Origin: Actinidia chinensis
Lineage: Eukaryota > Streptophyta > Magnoliopsida > Ericales > Actinidiaceae
Assembly: GCA_009663005.1 (NCBI GenBank)
Contig: CM018907.1
Location: 9,883,508 to 9,901,007 of the forward strand
Reading direction: 5' to 3'
DNA length: 17,500 bases
The position numbers and the translations under genes were made by a program. Positions 8,641 to 16,501 of the stretch are shown piece after piece (the first letter of the stretch is position 1; each line of letters begins with the position of its first letter). The notes under the pieces are model-generated. The model did no database searches. It saw only the letters and a list, made by a program, of their open reading frames with translations, and was not told the DNA's origin.

Positions 8641-8755
8641 ATCAGGGTAATGAACATGTCAAGTAAATCATTTAGAATTAAACATATCAGAGTAAGAATA
8701 AAACGTAAAGAAAGATATTTAGAGTTATTCACTCCCCTATCAGAGTAAGAATGAA
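8641..8755 (+). repeat. Short direct repeats ATCAGRGTAAKRA
   Basis: ATCAGGGTAATGA (8641), ATCAGAGTAAGAATA (8686) and ATCAGAGTAAGAATG (8739) recur at 45-53 bp spacing, each followed by A-rich sequence. This is a minor degenerate tandem repeat. Confidence 0.6.
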
Positions 8756-8962
8756 GTAGTGAAAGAGATTAGAGTAATCCCTCTATTTTTCTTGCTTTTC
8801 TTTTTTATCATATCACTGTCTCATTACTCTCTTTTTCAAAAACCATTGAAAGATTCGGAATAGAAATCATATAAAAAGATGTGGGATTATGAAAGTTGTT
8901 GACATTTGTTATACCTGGTTAAACACATGAACAAAACTTTTTAAAGATCATTCTTTCACCTT

Positions 8963-8972
8963 CCTTTATAAA
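8963..8972 (+). promoter_or_regulatory. Possible TATA box (TTTATAAATA)
   Basis: CTTTATAAATAG is followed by a GC-richer GCCAGTGTTGAGCTGAAGTGCGCGTGC segment. The form is good for a plant TATA box, but no transcribed gene can be assigned, so it may belong to a retroelement LTR or be chance. Confidence 0.25.
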
Positions 8973-8979
8973 TAGCCAG

Positions 8980-9430
8980 TGTTGAGCTGAAGTGCGCGTG
9001 CTTTCTAAAATCTTAGATTTTGACATCTATTCAAGTGTTTGACTCACGTATATTCATGAAATGCTATGTCCTCTAAATGATATGAAATTAAATTAGAGAA
9101 ATATAGGCATTTATAAGAATTTACACAAACACATTGAACATAAGTAACATACATAATCATCAAAATCACATCAAGTGAAAATAATTTTATATGCCCAATC
9201 GTTCATGCTAATTTTTTCATTTAGGACTAACAAGAAGTTGAAGTGTTGTAGACAAATCTGCATATCAAAACATACTATCTAATCTTCTTATAATTAAGTA
9301 AAGATTCTGTGTTAAAACCCCGATGCGTAAAATCCGTAACGAAGCAAAATATGACCGCTAGTTAGTTTATGGGAAGAAGTCCCTATATTTATAGGATGGA
9401 AATAAAGTCATTAGATTAAGTCCAAAAATT
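8980..9430. other. AT-rich non-coding DNA, nothing recognised
   Basis: No protein similarity or structured repeat was found. A second TATATTTATAGG sequence near 9384-9395 could be TATA-like, but there is no supporting context. Confidence 0.45.
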
Positions 9431-9530
9431 TTCAATCGTTCCGAACGATATGAAATTTCGTTCAGATGGTTGCGTTCGAACAGGACGAAGATGGGTTTTC
9501 GAACGGTTAGCAGTAGAACAGTGAAATAAA

Positions 9531-9537
9531 TATAAAG
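9531..9537 (+). promoter_or_regulatory. Probable TATA box (TATAAAG)
   Basis: TATAAAG lies between the first TTCGAACG cluster and a pyrimidine-, CA- and then purine-rich leader. The CACCCACTCTCTCTTT stretch about 65 bp downstream suits a plant transcription start region. It is inferred from arrangement only. Confidence 0.4.
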
Positions 9538-9639
9538 GGAATCACGAAATTAAAATAGGGTGTACTTACACGGGATTGATTTCCATATGAGCCAATACAC
9601 ACCCACTCTCTCTTTACACTTCAAAATCCAAAAACACAC

Positions 9640-9668
9640 ACCCACACCCACACCCACACCAACACCAA
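9640..9668. repeat. ACCCAC hexanucleotide microsatellite
   Basis: CCCACA repeats about four times and decays into CCAACA. It makes the PTPTPTPT run of the 93-codon plus frame at 9560-9841 and the GVGVGV run of the minus frame. Both frames are low complexity, and neither is supported as a protein. Confidence 0.9.
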
Positions 9669-9669
9669 C

Positions 9670-9817
9670 GAAGGAGGGGAGAGAGAGAGGAGGAGCGAGA
9701 GAGAAGAGAAAGAAAAAGAAGAAGGAGAAGAGGAAAGGAACGGAAAGAAAGAAGGGGACACCAGAAGAGGAAAGAAGAAGAAGAGGGAAGAAGGAAGGAA
9801 GGGAAGATTGGAAGAAC
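9670..9817 (+). repeat. 150-bp purine-rich (GA) tract
   Basis: Almost every base is A or G, with only a handful of C or T. GAGAGAGAGG, AAGAAGAAGG and GGAAGGAAGGG submotifs are present. Such tracts occur in 5' leaders of plant genes and LTR retroelements and can adopt triplex structures. Confidence 0.9.
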
Positions 9818-9835
9818 GTCATAGAAGCCTCACAA

Positions 9836-9844
9836 GGGTAAGAG
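9836..9844 (+). promoter_or_regulatory. Splice-donor-like site after the purine tract
   Basis: ACAAGG followed by GTAAGAGG at 9838 fits the plant 5' splice consensus. With the TATA box 300 bp upstream, it could mark the end of a non-coding first exon. No matching downstream exon was identified before the copia element, so this is tentative. Confidence 0.3.
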
Positions 9845-10189
9845 GTGAGCATTTTACCTTTAGTGTATTTAGTTTTAGTGGTTTTATTTTGATGTTAAAA
9901 TCCTTTAGATTCTACATGATAGGATTTAATAAATGCTAGACTGAATCTGAGTTGTAGTCCCTTGAGTTGTATTTGATCTCCAGAGCCTTTTGACAGAAAA
10001 GAAATGGAAAGAGTTTAACGTTAGATTTGGTGTGAGAGGAAGAAAGCAACTGGGAGTTAGTTAGAAGAAAAAGGGTTCGAACGTTTTTCTATGGTTCGAT
10101 AACGTTTTGATTCGAACGTTTTAGGAAAAAGTTCGAACGGTTTTGGGAAGGTTTCGAACGGTTGCGTTCGAAATTTTCACTGTGGTTCG

Positions 10190-10970
10190 GACGGGATCCT
10201 GAGGCTTAAAATGAGGATGGAATTGTAATTGCACATCTTAGAGTGATCCTAGTGCATAAAGAAGTTTAAACGGATATGCTTGGGTAGGAAATTCGAAATT
10301 TCTATTAACTTTCAAGTTTTTCTTATCAGAGGTGGATCATAGTAATGATAAACGATACCTATGTCTTTTATGGTAGGAACACGACATTTTCTAAAGTCTA
10401 GTTAAGAGATCCAGGGAGAGTAACACGATGAAATGAACAAGGGTAGAAGTATGTACTTTCGAAATGTTTCAATGACTAATATGTATATTCAAGGGTTTCC
10501 ATGTTGTCAAATGACAGATAACGAATGTTTATCACACATAATGCCATGTTTCAAGGTATGAGATGGCCTTATTAGGGAGAAATGAAACCATGGATGTTGA
10601 TTTCAAACGAAATTGGGATATGTTCAAAGTATAGGCACGTGGACACTCGGGATCCCCTTGTGGTGGGACCTTATCTAAACTAATTGGTCCGAAAAAAAAT
10701 ATATGGCGTTTTAGTCAGACTGTTCGGGGGGGTCCCGTTAAATAAGTTTTTCACTCTTACAATTTCGTCCCGAACGGTTGTGGGGTCGGCAAGCATTGGA
10801 AGGTTTGTTTGGTCGCCTGGAGGGCCAGCGCCGGTAATTGTTTGTTTTTGTTGGTAGTTATTTTGTGGGGGGAAGTTAGTTTAAATATAAGTTGCACTTA
10901 CAGGCGCGAGAAGAGACAGCATTCTTCCCCCCACCCCTGTCCCCTTTCCCCTTCATTTATAGACTTTTCA
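10190..10970. other. Non-coding region before the second copia element
   Basis: No domain is recognisable. It includes TATCAGAGGTGG at 10324, which resembles part of an initiator-Met tRNA primer binding site but lacks the leading TGG, and a G-run at about 10723-10731. The 5' boundary of the Tork element falls at about 10970, where gag similarity begins without an LTR. Confidence 0.5.
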
Positions 10971-10975
10971 GTAGC

Positions 10976-11390
10976 ATTGCAGTGATTGAAAAACATTCCA
11001 CCTCATGGAAGGATTTGAGAAACTATTCAAGCACAAGCGAAATGGAGATGACCTGGATGACAGGACTGCATAGTGCGGCTCCGAATGAGGAGGACAATAG
11101 GTTTTCCGAGAAAAGGAAAAACCGAGGCGTGGCAATAACAAATCAAAGGCAACTATAGTGGAGCATGGTCAGAGCTCCAAGAGGTCAAAACTCCAAGACC
11201 AAAAATAAAGAAATTCAGAATCTTGGGGTGAAGGCTAACGGCAAACTCAAATTCCACTGGCACGAGTGTTATATCTGCGACAAGATGGACATCAAGCCAA
11301 AAGACTGTCGGAGTCGAAAGAACAGAAAAGTGCTTCAAAAAAGCCACAAAGCATGCTCATATAGACCAACATGACTGTGGGAATAGCTCC
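10976..11390 (+). pseudogene. gag: copia gag, N-terminal part missing, zinc knuckle altered
   Basis: Gag forms the virus-like particle. The frame 10892-11155 contains VIEKHSTSWKDLRNY and, after a compensated shift, NEEDNRFSEKRKNRG, both matching the gag core of Tork elements, which normally has a SWKDF.NYLKHKR block here. Another frame gives KATIVEHGQSSKRSK just upstream of the knuckle. The frame 11165-11371 carries CYICDKMDIKPKDC (11267-11308). Three cysteines of the CCHC knuckle are in place, but the histidine position is isoleucine because of a slip at GGACATC. Residues before VIEK, normally about 150, are not present in the DNA upstream. Confidence 0.8.
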
Positions 11391-11399
11391 AAGGAGTAA

Positions 11400-11850
11400 A
11401 TGATATGAATTTTGTAGCTGGGTTGCTGACGGAGGGAACATGATCGGCTCGAACACCAAGGACAGGGGGTGGACACCGGGGCTACCCGTCATGTCATGCT
11501 CAAATAAAGAGATGTTCACCACTTATCAAGTGTTACCAATGGTGAACAAATTTTCATGGGAAACTCTTGCCAATTTCACGCAAGGTTGATAGGGCAAAGG
11601 GAAGGTCGGGCGAAATGACCTCTGGAAAGGAACAACGCTGAATATGTACTCACTGATGTGCGGAGATCGCAAGAATCTTTGTCAGGATCTTCTGCATTAG
11701 CACGCATGTTTTAAGCTGTTTTGTGTCAGATAAGGTTATTCTGAATAACGGATGGGGTTATGTGGAGAAGGGTTACTGAGCTGAGGAGTTATTACAAATT
11801 AAATGTACTCCTGTAAATCCAAAATGAAATCAATAAGAATGCTGACTCTT
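11400..11850 (+). pseudogene. pol (PR): copia aspartic protease, active-site DTG retained
   Basis: NFVAG leads via MIGSNTKD to VDTGATRHV (11469-11495), in which the D-T-G catalytic triplet is intact. One inserted base follows, and CSNKEMFTTY continues in the next frame (11497-11526). Further downstream the MTSGKE segment (about 11618-11634) and a disordered match up to the end of the domain near 11800 can be recognised only with several frame changes. The domain would normally cleave Gag-Pol, and this copy cannot be translated continuously. Confidence 0.8.
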
Positions 11851-11859
11851 CTGCTTACT

Positions 11860-12055
11860 TGATTGAGTCTTCTTACATTTGGATGGTAGATTGGGACATG
11901 TTAATTTTGATTCTATTCGTAGATTAATTAAATGGAATATTTACCACAATTGAATATTCAAAATACTCACAAATGTGATGTATGTGTGGAGGCCAAATTA
12001 ACAAAAAAAAGCACTTTTCAATATGTGAGAAAGAAGAGATAGTACTGACATCGTG
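11860..12055 (+). pseudogene. pol (pre-IN): copia GAG-pre-integrase domain
   Basis: RLGHVNFDSIRRLIKW (11888-11935) is followed after a shift by THKCDVCVEAKLTKK (about 11965-12010). The latter contains the CxxC pair of the integrase zinc-binding module. A stop and frame changes lie between the two blocks. Position and motifs are typical for the segment between protease and the integrase core. Confidence 0.85.
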
Positions 12056-12780
12056 ATTTAATGCTAGTGATATTGTGATTGAATTGTTCAAACACGAGGA
12101 GGTAAAAAATATTTACACTTTTATAGATGACAGTACAAGGGTTGTCATGGTATGGCTACGAAGTAAGGAATGAGGCATTAACAATTTTAGCAGTTAAAAC
12201 TGAAGTGAAAATCAACTTGGAAAAATATAAAATGTTCTAAGAAGTGATAGGGGTGGTGATATTGAATCACCTTTTGGTGAGTTCTGTTTCAACATGAATA
12301 ATTCAACCAAACTAATGCACCCTATTCACCACAACCAACTGGTGTTGAGAAAAGAAAAAATAGAAATTTAAAAAGAAAATGATGAATGCCATGTTGATAA
12401 GTTCAGGTTTACCCCAGAACTTGTGGGGGGAAGCAAATACTTTCTACAAATTACATCCTTAAGAAAGTCCCCTCATAAGAAAACCAAATTAAAAATAAAA
12501 ACCACATTATGAGTTGTGGAAAGTCGTAGACCTCTTAGCAAATATTTGAAAAGTGTGGTGGTGTTGGCAAGGTTGCCCATCCTACCATAAAAGGGGTTTT
12601 AAAAAATCGGATCGAATAACCTAAGTGATTGATGTATTTATAGGATATATGCAAACATAGCAGTGCCTTGACGATTCCTAGGTGCAGAAGAGTGATAAAT
12701 CCTGATATTCATGTCACAATACAGGTATGGCATCTAGGAATCATTATTTGTTTTGAGGATTGTGTTTGTCCCATATAACT
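12056..12780 (+). pseudogene. pol (IN): copia integrase, all three catalytic residues still encoded
   Basis: From 12063 one frame reads ASDIVIEL ... YTFIDDSTRVVMVWLRSKE, with the first catalytic aspartate at 12069-12071. LRSDRGGD follows in another frame, with the second aspartate at 12246-12248. ESPFGEFC follows, and GVEKRKNRN carries the catalytic glutamate at 12347-12349. MNAMLISSGLPQNLWGEA (12382-12437) and the PHKK and FIGY-like blocks (to about 12660) mark the C-terminal region, ending with SRNHYLF near 12750. Stops and shifts separate the blocks, so no active enzyme is expected, but the D,D,E codons are conserved. Confidence 0.85.
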
Positions 12781-12879
12781 TACACAAGAGTGAATAACTT
12801 GTGAAGAGGAAGTATGGACATTGGCCAAGTGACCAAGTCAAATCAGGGACTATGATTCAAGCAAGAAGAGGAAGGTTTG

Positions 12880-13720
12880 AGATAGACGTAGCAAAAGGCT
12901 AGAAGTACCAAATCTTTATGGACCAGATTTTCTAAATCTTGACTGTTAGAAAATGAACCCCAAACTTTAGGGAAGCTATGTCTCTTCGGAAGCTCCTGTA
13001 TGGAAGGAAGCTTATTATAGTGAGGGTTGAATGAAAAAAAAGTCCACTTGCAAAAATCATTACATGGAATTGGGAATCTTCACAGGTGTAACCACGGATA
13101 TAGTGGATTTTAAAAGAAAGATTGAAAGCAGATGAAAAACAAAACAGATGGTTCAATTGATAATACTACGGCAAGGCTTGTAGTTAAAGGATATAGGCAA
13201 ACCGATGAGGAATTGATTACTCGATACTTTATTCTCCTGTCACGTAGAATAAACAGTCCAGCATTAGAAGTGATCATTGCTATGCAGCGTTAATAAACTA
13301 GAGATAATCAATGGATGTTTTAAGACAGAATTTCTAAATGGTGAATTAGATGAAGACATCTATATGGAACAACCGGAAGGGTTTGTTGGTTCAGGACAAG
13401 AGAATAAAGTGTGTAAACTTGTTAAGTATTTATACGACTTAAGCAAGCACCAAAAAACAATGCATGAGAAATTGATATGTAATGTTGTTAAATTCATATC
13501 AAAATCAAGAATGTGATAAATGTGTCTATGTGAGAACACTGATAAAGGATATGTCATTGTTTGTCTGTCTATGTCGGGGGATGACATGCTCATGTTGGTA
13601 GTCAGTATAATGGATATGATTTTTTAAAACTACCAGAAAAATGTTAAACTCTAAGTTGACATGAAGGATATGGGTTTATAGCAGAATGTGATTTTAGGAA
13701 TAAAAATCAATAGGAATGCT
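12880..13720 (+). pseudogene. pol (RT): copia reverse transcriptase, catalytic DD retained
   Basis: After the linker (YGPDF, then LLENEPQT at about 12920-12970) come DGSID (about 13147), ARLVVKGYRQTDE (about 13171-13210) and the 79-codon frame 13277-13513 with FKTEFLNGELDEDIYMEQPE and GQENKVCKLVKYLY. The motif A aspartate is present as ATGGAT in a neighbouring frame (13311-13316), because indels shift the expected QMDVK. GYVIVCLSMSGDDML (13547-13591) includes the two aspartates of the YVDD box, with an inserted glycine codon and a shift that removes the tyrosine from this frame. The end, DMKDMG, lies at about 13661. Confidence 0.85.
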
Positions 13721-14624
13721 TGCTGGATTTATTACCTTGTCACATCACACTATGTTGCTAAAAATTCTTGAGAAGTTTTTGCAAGAAATGATAATAGTAT
13801 GGCAAGAACACATATTGATCCAAACCATTCATTGGAAAGATATAGGTGAAGGTATATCGCAATTAGAGTATTCTCGACTCATTGGGAGTTTGATGTATCT
13901 TAGAATGCCAAGGACCAGATTTAGCTTCTGCGGTAAGTAAGCTGAGTAGGTATCTCATAAACCACAAGTGGGTGATCATTGGCAAGCTAATAATTCGGGT
14001 TTAAGATACTTAAGATATACCCAAATGTACGGCCTACACTACACGAGATATCCTCGATATTGGTTTTTAGGGGGAAAAGGGGAAGGGAGGAGGAGTGTTT
14101 TTTTGTTTTTTCTATTACAGCAGTACTAGAAGGGTACAGTGATGCAAGTTGGATATCCAGATAAGTAAAAGACTCTAAATCCAGAGTGGATAGATCTTGC
14201 AGCTTTGGTGGTGAAAGGCTGTGTCTTGGGAAGTCATGCTCAAGAAAACAGATAGCAAGGTCCACGATGGAATCAGAATTTATAGCTTTAGATAAAGATG
14301 GAAGAAGAGGATTGAATGCTTCGTCACTTCTTGAGGAATTCCTGTGTGTGGCCTAAGCCCACGTTATCTGCATATGCATCCCACATTGCTCGATAGATCA
14401 ATCGGCACTTGCGAAGAGCAGAAGAAAAACATGTATAACGGTAAGTTCTAGACATATACGTGCGAAGATCCACCAATAACCCGATAAACACTTGCTTTCC
14501 TTGTCGGAAGTATATTCTATTGAGATATAAGTCAAAAGATAATATAGCGGATCCGTTTGACAAAGGATTGAATAAGGAGCAAGTTTATCGCTTATCGAGG
14601 GGAATGGGATTAAAGCCTTATTAA
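13720..14624 (+). pseudogene. pol (RH): copia RNase H and C-terminus of pol
   Basis: RNase H removes the RNA strand during cDNA synthesis. GEGISQLEYSRLIGSLMYL lies at 13846-13902, YGLHYTR at about 14024-14045, EGYSDASW with a catalytic aspartate at 14129-14152, STMESEFIALDK with a catalytic glutamate at about 14261-14296, and SKDNIADPFDKGL, LNKEQVYRLSRGMGLKPY in one clean frame from 14526 to the TAA stop at 14622-14624. The last 33 codons are uninterrupted. A 65-bp foreign segment (14055-14119) splits the region before EGYSDA. Other frameshifts occur between blocks. Confidence 0.85.
14055..14119 (+). other. 65-bp insertion inside the RNase H coding region
   Basis: Conserved copia sequence runs up to CACGAGATATCCT and resumes at GCAGTACTAGAAGG. 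Between them lies a purine-rich half (GGGGGAAAAGGGGAAGGGAGGAGG), then a T-rich half ending TTTTTCTATTACAG. The right edge looks like a 3' splice site, but no GT donor is at the left edge. The length is not a multiple of three. Confidence 0.6.
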
Positions 14625-15227
14625 TTTTAAAACGTCCACCTCCATGGCACCCACCTATTTGGATGATGATCCCAAGATATAGGTTCAATGGGACAACCAA
14701 GTTATGTGTGACTTAGTAGGAGAATCACGTGGAAAAGTATTGTTCCTATCCCATTGTCTAGATAAATCAGTGATTACCTGTATAGGTTGAGGATGTAAGC
14801 TATGCTTTAATGATTATCATAATCTTGGAAAATTCTGAGTAGGATAGTGCAGGATATCCTTATGAGAAATCACCTATATGGGTGAAGGGGCCACTTTATG
14901 AGAATGATAAAGGCTTACATTCTCTAAAAAGCACTCTGAAATTACCAGGCGATGCCCCGGGCCAAAATGGCACAACACATGAGAAACCAGTTTTTGTGGT
15001 TTGGAGAAACTCTGGGTGATAATTATTGTTTGGCTTACACCATAGCTGACAGTTCAAGGCATCATGTCCAATGATTAGATCGTAAGTGGCTCGATATTTT
15101 TTCAGCAAGGTAGGTTCAATGGCCAAAAAAGCTACCTATCTCTATACAGGGAATTCCTTTAAGTTCTCTCTCACTTAGGAATCATGTTTTGTGGCCATAT
15201 GAAAAACAGAACCAATTTTTCATTTCA
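14625..15227 (+). other. Untranslated region between pol and the 3' LTR
   Basis: About 600 bp without coding similarity separates the pol stop from the polypurine tract. Such a spacer is usual in this lineage. The short open frames here on the minus strand, such as 14896-15126, are judged spurious. Confidence 0.65.
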
Positions 15228-15240
15228 TTGTGGGGGGGGA
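15228..15240 (+). other. Polypurine tract of the Tork element
   Basis: TTGTGGGGGGGGA directly precedes TGGTGG, the LTR start. Copia elements prime plus-strand DNA synthesis from such a tract, usually as GTGGGGGA followed by TTGTTGG. The G run of eight looks like a slippage expansion. Confidence 0.8.
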
Positions 15241-15480
15241 TGGTGGAAAAAAGTTAAGTTTGAGCGAGTTTGACTTTTCTAATTTGATGGGTGGGTCCCG
15301 GTTATCGAAAGTATTGAACCATGTGGGTGGAATGGTTTCCTTCGGCGAGTAGAATAAACCGTAGGATATTATTTGCCTCAACACGGCTAAACGGTGAATG
15401 AAGAAAATGTCACCGAAGTTTGACCATTTATATGGAAAAAATGGTGAAAGTCCCACATCGGTAAATAGGAATATTTTAAA

Positions 15481-15752
15481 TGGTTAATTACTCCAAGTAT
15501 ATAGCCAAATAATACTTGGAGCACCACAGCGGATGTGATAGACACAAGGAGTCACATTGAACCTTTAGTTTCATGTTGCACGCGCGGCTGCGCCAGACAG
15601 CCCGTAGTCGCGCGGTCCGCAGTGGCGCGGTGCGTGTGGGCGATGGGACGCAATGGGCGCATTTGGCGCTATTAGTGGATGGCACTTTGTCACTTAGCAC
15701 GTGGCAGCCGTTGGGTAGCGTGGGGGTGTAACTGAGTAATTGGTTAATTACT
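15481..15752 (+). repeat. 12-bp direct repeats flanking the GC-rich LTR block
   Basis: TGGTTAATTACT is exact at 15481-15492 and 15741-15752. Between the copies lies a GC-rich block with many CGCG, GCGC and TGCGC dinucleotide runs, in strong contrast to the AT-rich flanks. Confidence 0.85.
15491..15521. repeat. LTR inverted repeat CTCCAAGTAT / ATACTTGGAG
   Basis: A perfect 10-bp inverted repeat (15491-15500 and 15512-15521) with an 11-base loop. The sequence TATATAG overlaps the left arm and could be the LTR TATA box. Confidence 0.9.
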
Positions 15753-15778
15753 TTTTATTCTGTAGTTTTTAAGTACGT

Positions 15779-15784
15779 AATAAA
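15779..15784 (+). terminator. Possible polyadenylation signal AATAAA in the LTR
   Basis: AATAAA followed by T-rich and hairpin-forming DNA. In copia LTRs the signal lies between U3 and U5, and this position suits that, but the cleavage site cannot be seen. Confidence 0.45.
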
Positions 15785-15789
15785 ACTCC

Positions 15790-15808
15790 TTGTAATTTCT
15801 AATTACAA
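15790..15808. repeat. LTR inverted repeat TTGTAATT / AATTACAA
   Basis: A perfect 8-bp inverted repeat with a 3-base TCT loop. A weaker GTAAT / ATTAC pair follows at 15824-15837. Confidence 0.9.
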
Positions 15809-15873
15809 ATTTAAGGAACCCAAGTAATTTTTATTACAGATTTAATTCTCCCCATCTTTAGTCCTATGTTCAT

Positions 15874-15900
15874 GATGAAAGGTCAGTGACCTTTTTCATC
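15874..15900. repeat. LTR inverted repeat GATGAAAGGTCA / TGACC..TTTCATC
   Basis: Twelve-base arms (15874-15885 and 15887-15900) around a single G, with two extra T in the right arm. The centre GGTCAGTGACC is a perfect palindrome around one base and contains two divergent TGACC, W-box-like cores. Confidence 0.9.
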
Positions 15901-16501
15901 TTGATAACTAAGCAGACCTAATCAGCCATTAAAAGAATGAGGGTGAGTTATTGCGCATGCTTAGTGGGGCTGGTAACAATGGTTCAAGGAGGAATAATTC
16001 GGGCTTTTTCTCAAGCCTGGAAAATCTAATAAATCCAACATCCTTTGCAAGTCAAAAAAACACACAAAACTCTGAGAGTTCATCAGTGAGAAAAAAGAGA
16101 GGTTCGGGCATTCTGCATTAGAATTCATTTGTGAGAGAGTGACACTACTTCTTGGTTCTTGTCCAAGGGGGCACACAGAAATCGTTGCTAAATTCGGTGA
16201 GCGAGAATCGTGCATCCTGGGAGACAGCTACGCCAAACGGTCGTAAGCACCCGTGGACGGTGTGCGAATTCTGTGTCTATATGGGAGACGTGTTGAACGC
16301 TAGGACCTCGATCAACCCTTTGTAGAATATATGCTAGTTATATTTCGTTCATCTGTTGTAATTTGTTTCACAACTTATTAAATTCAGCACTTTAATGAAT
16401 TATTTTTTTTATAACACTCAGAAAAATCACCTCTCTCCTCCCCTCAAGTTTTATAGTCTTTATTTTTATTTTTTCTGAATACTTGAGTGTTAGTTTGTAC
16501 A

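Larger units (their letters stand above)
9438..10780. repeat. LTR-like region with dispersed TTCGAACG motifs
   Basis: CGTTCCGAACG (9438), GGTTGCGTTCGAA (9468-9480), TTTTCGAACGGTT (9497), GGTTCGAACG (10074), ATTCGAACGTTTT (10110), GTTCGAACGGTTTT (10131), TTTCGAACGGTTGCGTTCGAA (10152-10172), GGTTCGGACGGG (10184) and CCCGAACGGTTG (10770) recur across 1.3 kb. The 13-bp GGTTGCGTTCGAA is exact at 9468 and 10160. With the TATA box and purine-rich leader between the clusters, this suggests LTR or promoter DNA of an unidentified retroelement, perhaps Ty3/gypsy. No coding domain supports the class. Confidence 0.5.
10976..16501 (+). mobile_element. Ty1/copia retrotransposon, Tork type, 5'-truncated, with 3' LTR
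   Basis: A plus-strand element in the order gag, protease, GAG-pre-integrase, integrase, RT, RNase H, 3' untranslated region, polypurine tract and LTR. Motifs such as DTGATRHV, NAMLISSGLPQNLWGEA, EDIYMEQPEGF and GEGISQLEYSRLIGSLMYL are characteristic of the Tork lineage of copia elements. The first half of gag, the primer binding site and the 5' LTR are absent: gag similarity begins at about 10976 next to unrelated DNA. Frameshifts and stops are frequent, but more catalytic residues survive than in the element at 1-2400, so it is probably younger. The exact right end of the LTR is uncertain. Confidence 0.9.
15241..16501 (+). repeat. 3' LTR of the Tork element (right end uncertain)
   Basis: The start TGGTGGAAAAAAGTTAAGTTTGA directly after the polypurine tract is typical, as is GTCCCACATCGG (15450-15461). 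A CG-rich block (15580-15720), an AATAAA, an A/T-rich middle and a R/U5-like part with CTACGCCAAACGGTCGTAAGC (16228-16248) follow. The right end is proposed at GTTTGTACA (16493-16501) because it ends in CA, but no second LTR is available to confirm it, and the true end could lie up to 230 bp further on. The minus frames 15488-15700 and 15961-16215 lie inside it and are spurious. Confidence 0.65.

Noticed and set aside
9560..9841. 93-codon plus and 100-codon minus open frames
   Set aside because: Both are made by the ACCCAC microsatellite and the GA tract, have no domain and are low-complexity.
10074..10083. GGTTCGAACG as a pol III B box or part of a tRNA gene
   Set aside because: The T-loop-like motif occurs many times nearby without an A box, acceptor stem or anticodon arm.
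10324..10335. TATCAGAGGTGG as a primer binding site
   Set aside because: It lacks the leading TGG, has no LTR end directly before it and no gag start after it. A chance partial match is more likely.
9800..10900. 5' LTR of the Tork element
   Set aside because: By-eye comparison with 15241-16501 found no shared strings (no CCCACATCGG, no GAAAAAAGTTAAG, no hairpins).
14055..14119. A spliceable intron
   Set aside because: There is no GT (or AT-AC) left border and no branch-point context. It is kept only as an insertion.
15488..15700. 70-codon minus frame over the GC-rich LTR block
   Set aside because: It is an arginine- and alanine-rich translation of the CG-rich block in non-coding LTR DNA.
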